Of a stretch of DNA of 14,870 nt, positions 14,849-14,870 are shown one piece after another. The notes under the pieces were generated by a model that saw nothing but the letters and a program-made list of their open reading frames with translations, was not told the origin of the DNA and did no database searches. Positions within the stretch are counted from its first letter, which is position 1. Each line of letters begins with the position of its first letter. The stretch is from Paracoccaceae bacterium. Its GTDB lineage: Bacteria; Pseudomonadota; Alphaproteobacteria; Rhodobacterales; Rhodobacteraceae. The DNA lies in the NCBI GenBank assembly GCA_003535335.1, contig DOHJ01000150.1, positions 23,502-38,371 on the forward strand, given 5' to 3'. A program made the position numbers and the translations under genes.

Positions 14849-14870
14849 AGCTAATTCTCCATTTGGTTGC

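Overview
The window looks like ordinary chromosomal DNA from an alphaproteobacterium, most likely Rhodobacterales (Roseobacter-type). This rests on a MobB-MoeA fusion protein, a Hint-fold protein of the kind common in that order, a NavAb/NavSp-type sodium channel and a closely spaced gene arrangement. It is an inference from protein families; no rRNA or other taxonomic marker is present. Genes cover nearly all of the window. No tRNA, rRNA, CRISPR array, insertion sequence, integrase or phage gene was found.

Layout. (1) 4-609: a small lipoprotein of unknown function, tail to tail with azlD. (2) 606-1636, minus: azlC-azlD, a two-subunit branched-chain amino acid exporter. (3) 1696-4978, plus: fdhD, mobA and a mobB-moeA fusion, joined by ATGA stop/start overlaps. 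This is a molybdenum-cofactor operon: MoeA inserts Mo, MobA adds GMP, MobB assists, and FdhD sulfurates the bis-MGD cofactor of formate dehydrogenase. The dehydrogenase itself is not in the window. (4) 4981-6609, minus: an AMP-forming acyl-CoA synthetase, whose stop lies 2 nt from the moeA stop. (5) 6681-7469, minus: a single-domain voltage-gated sodium channel with a NavAb-like selectivity filter. (6) 7589-8236, plus: a small PAPS-dependent sulfotransferase. (7) 8481-9254, plus: a Hint-fold protein lacking the self-splicing residues. (8) 9381-11783, plus: pheT, with no pheS nearby and a long imperfect hairpin in its leader. (9) 11795-12013: the C-terminal remnant of a SAM-dependent methyltransferase. 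(10) 12080-14150, plus: ytoQ and a GMC-family FAD oxidoreductase. (11) 14147-14848, minus: a YfcG/YghU-type glutathione transferase, overlapping the GMC gene tail to tail by 4 nt.

The one clear functional module is the Mo-cofactor operon. The other genes are metabolic or housekeeping loci without an evident shared pathway. I found no convincing new multi-gene system. The points most worth a second look are the pheT leader hairpin together with the missing pheS, the Hint protein without its nucleophile, the methyltransferase remnant, the H57/C140 lipoprotein, and the Asp at the nucleophile-like position of YtoQ.
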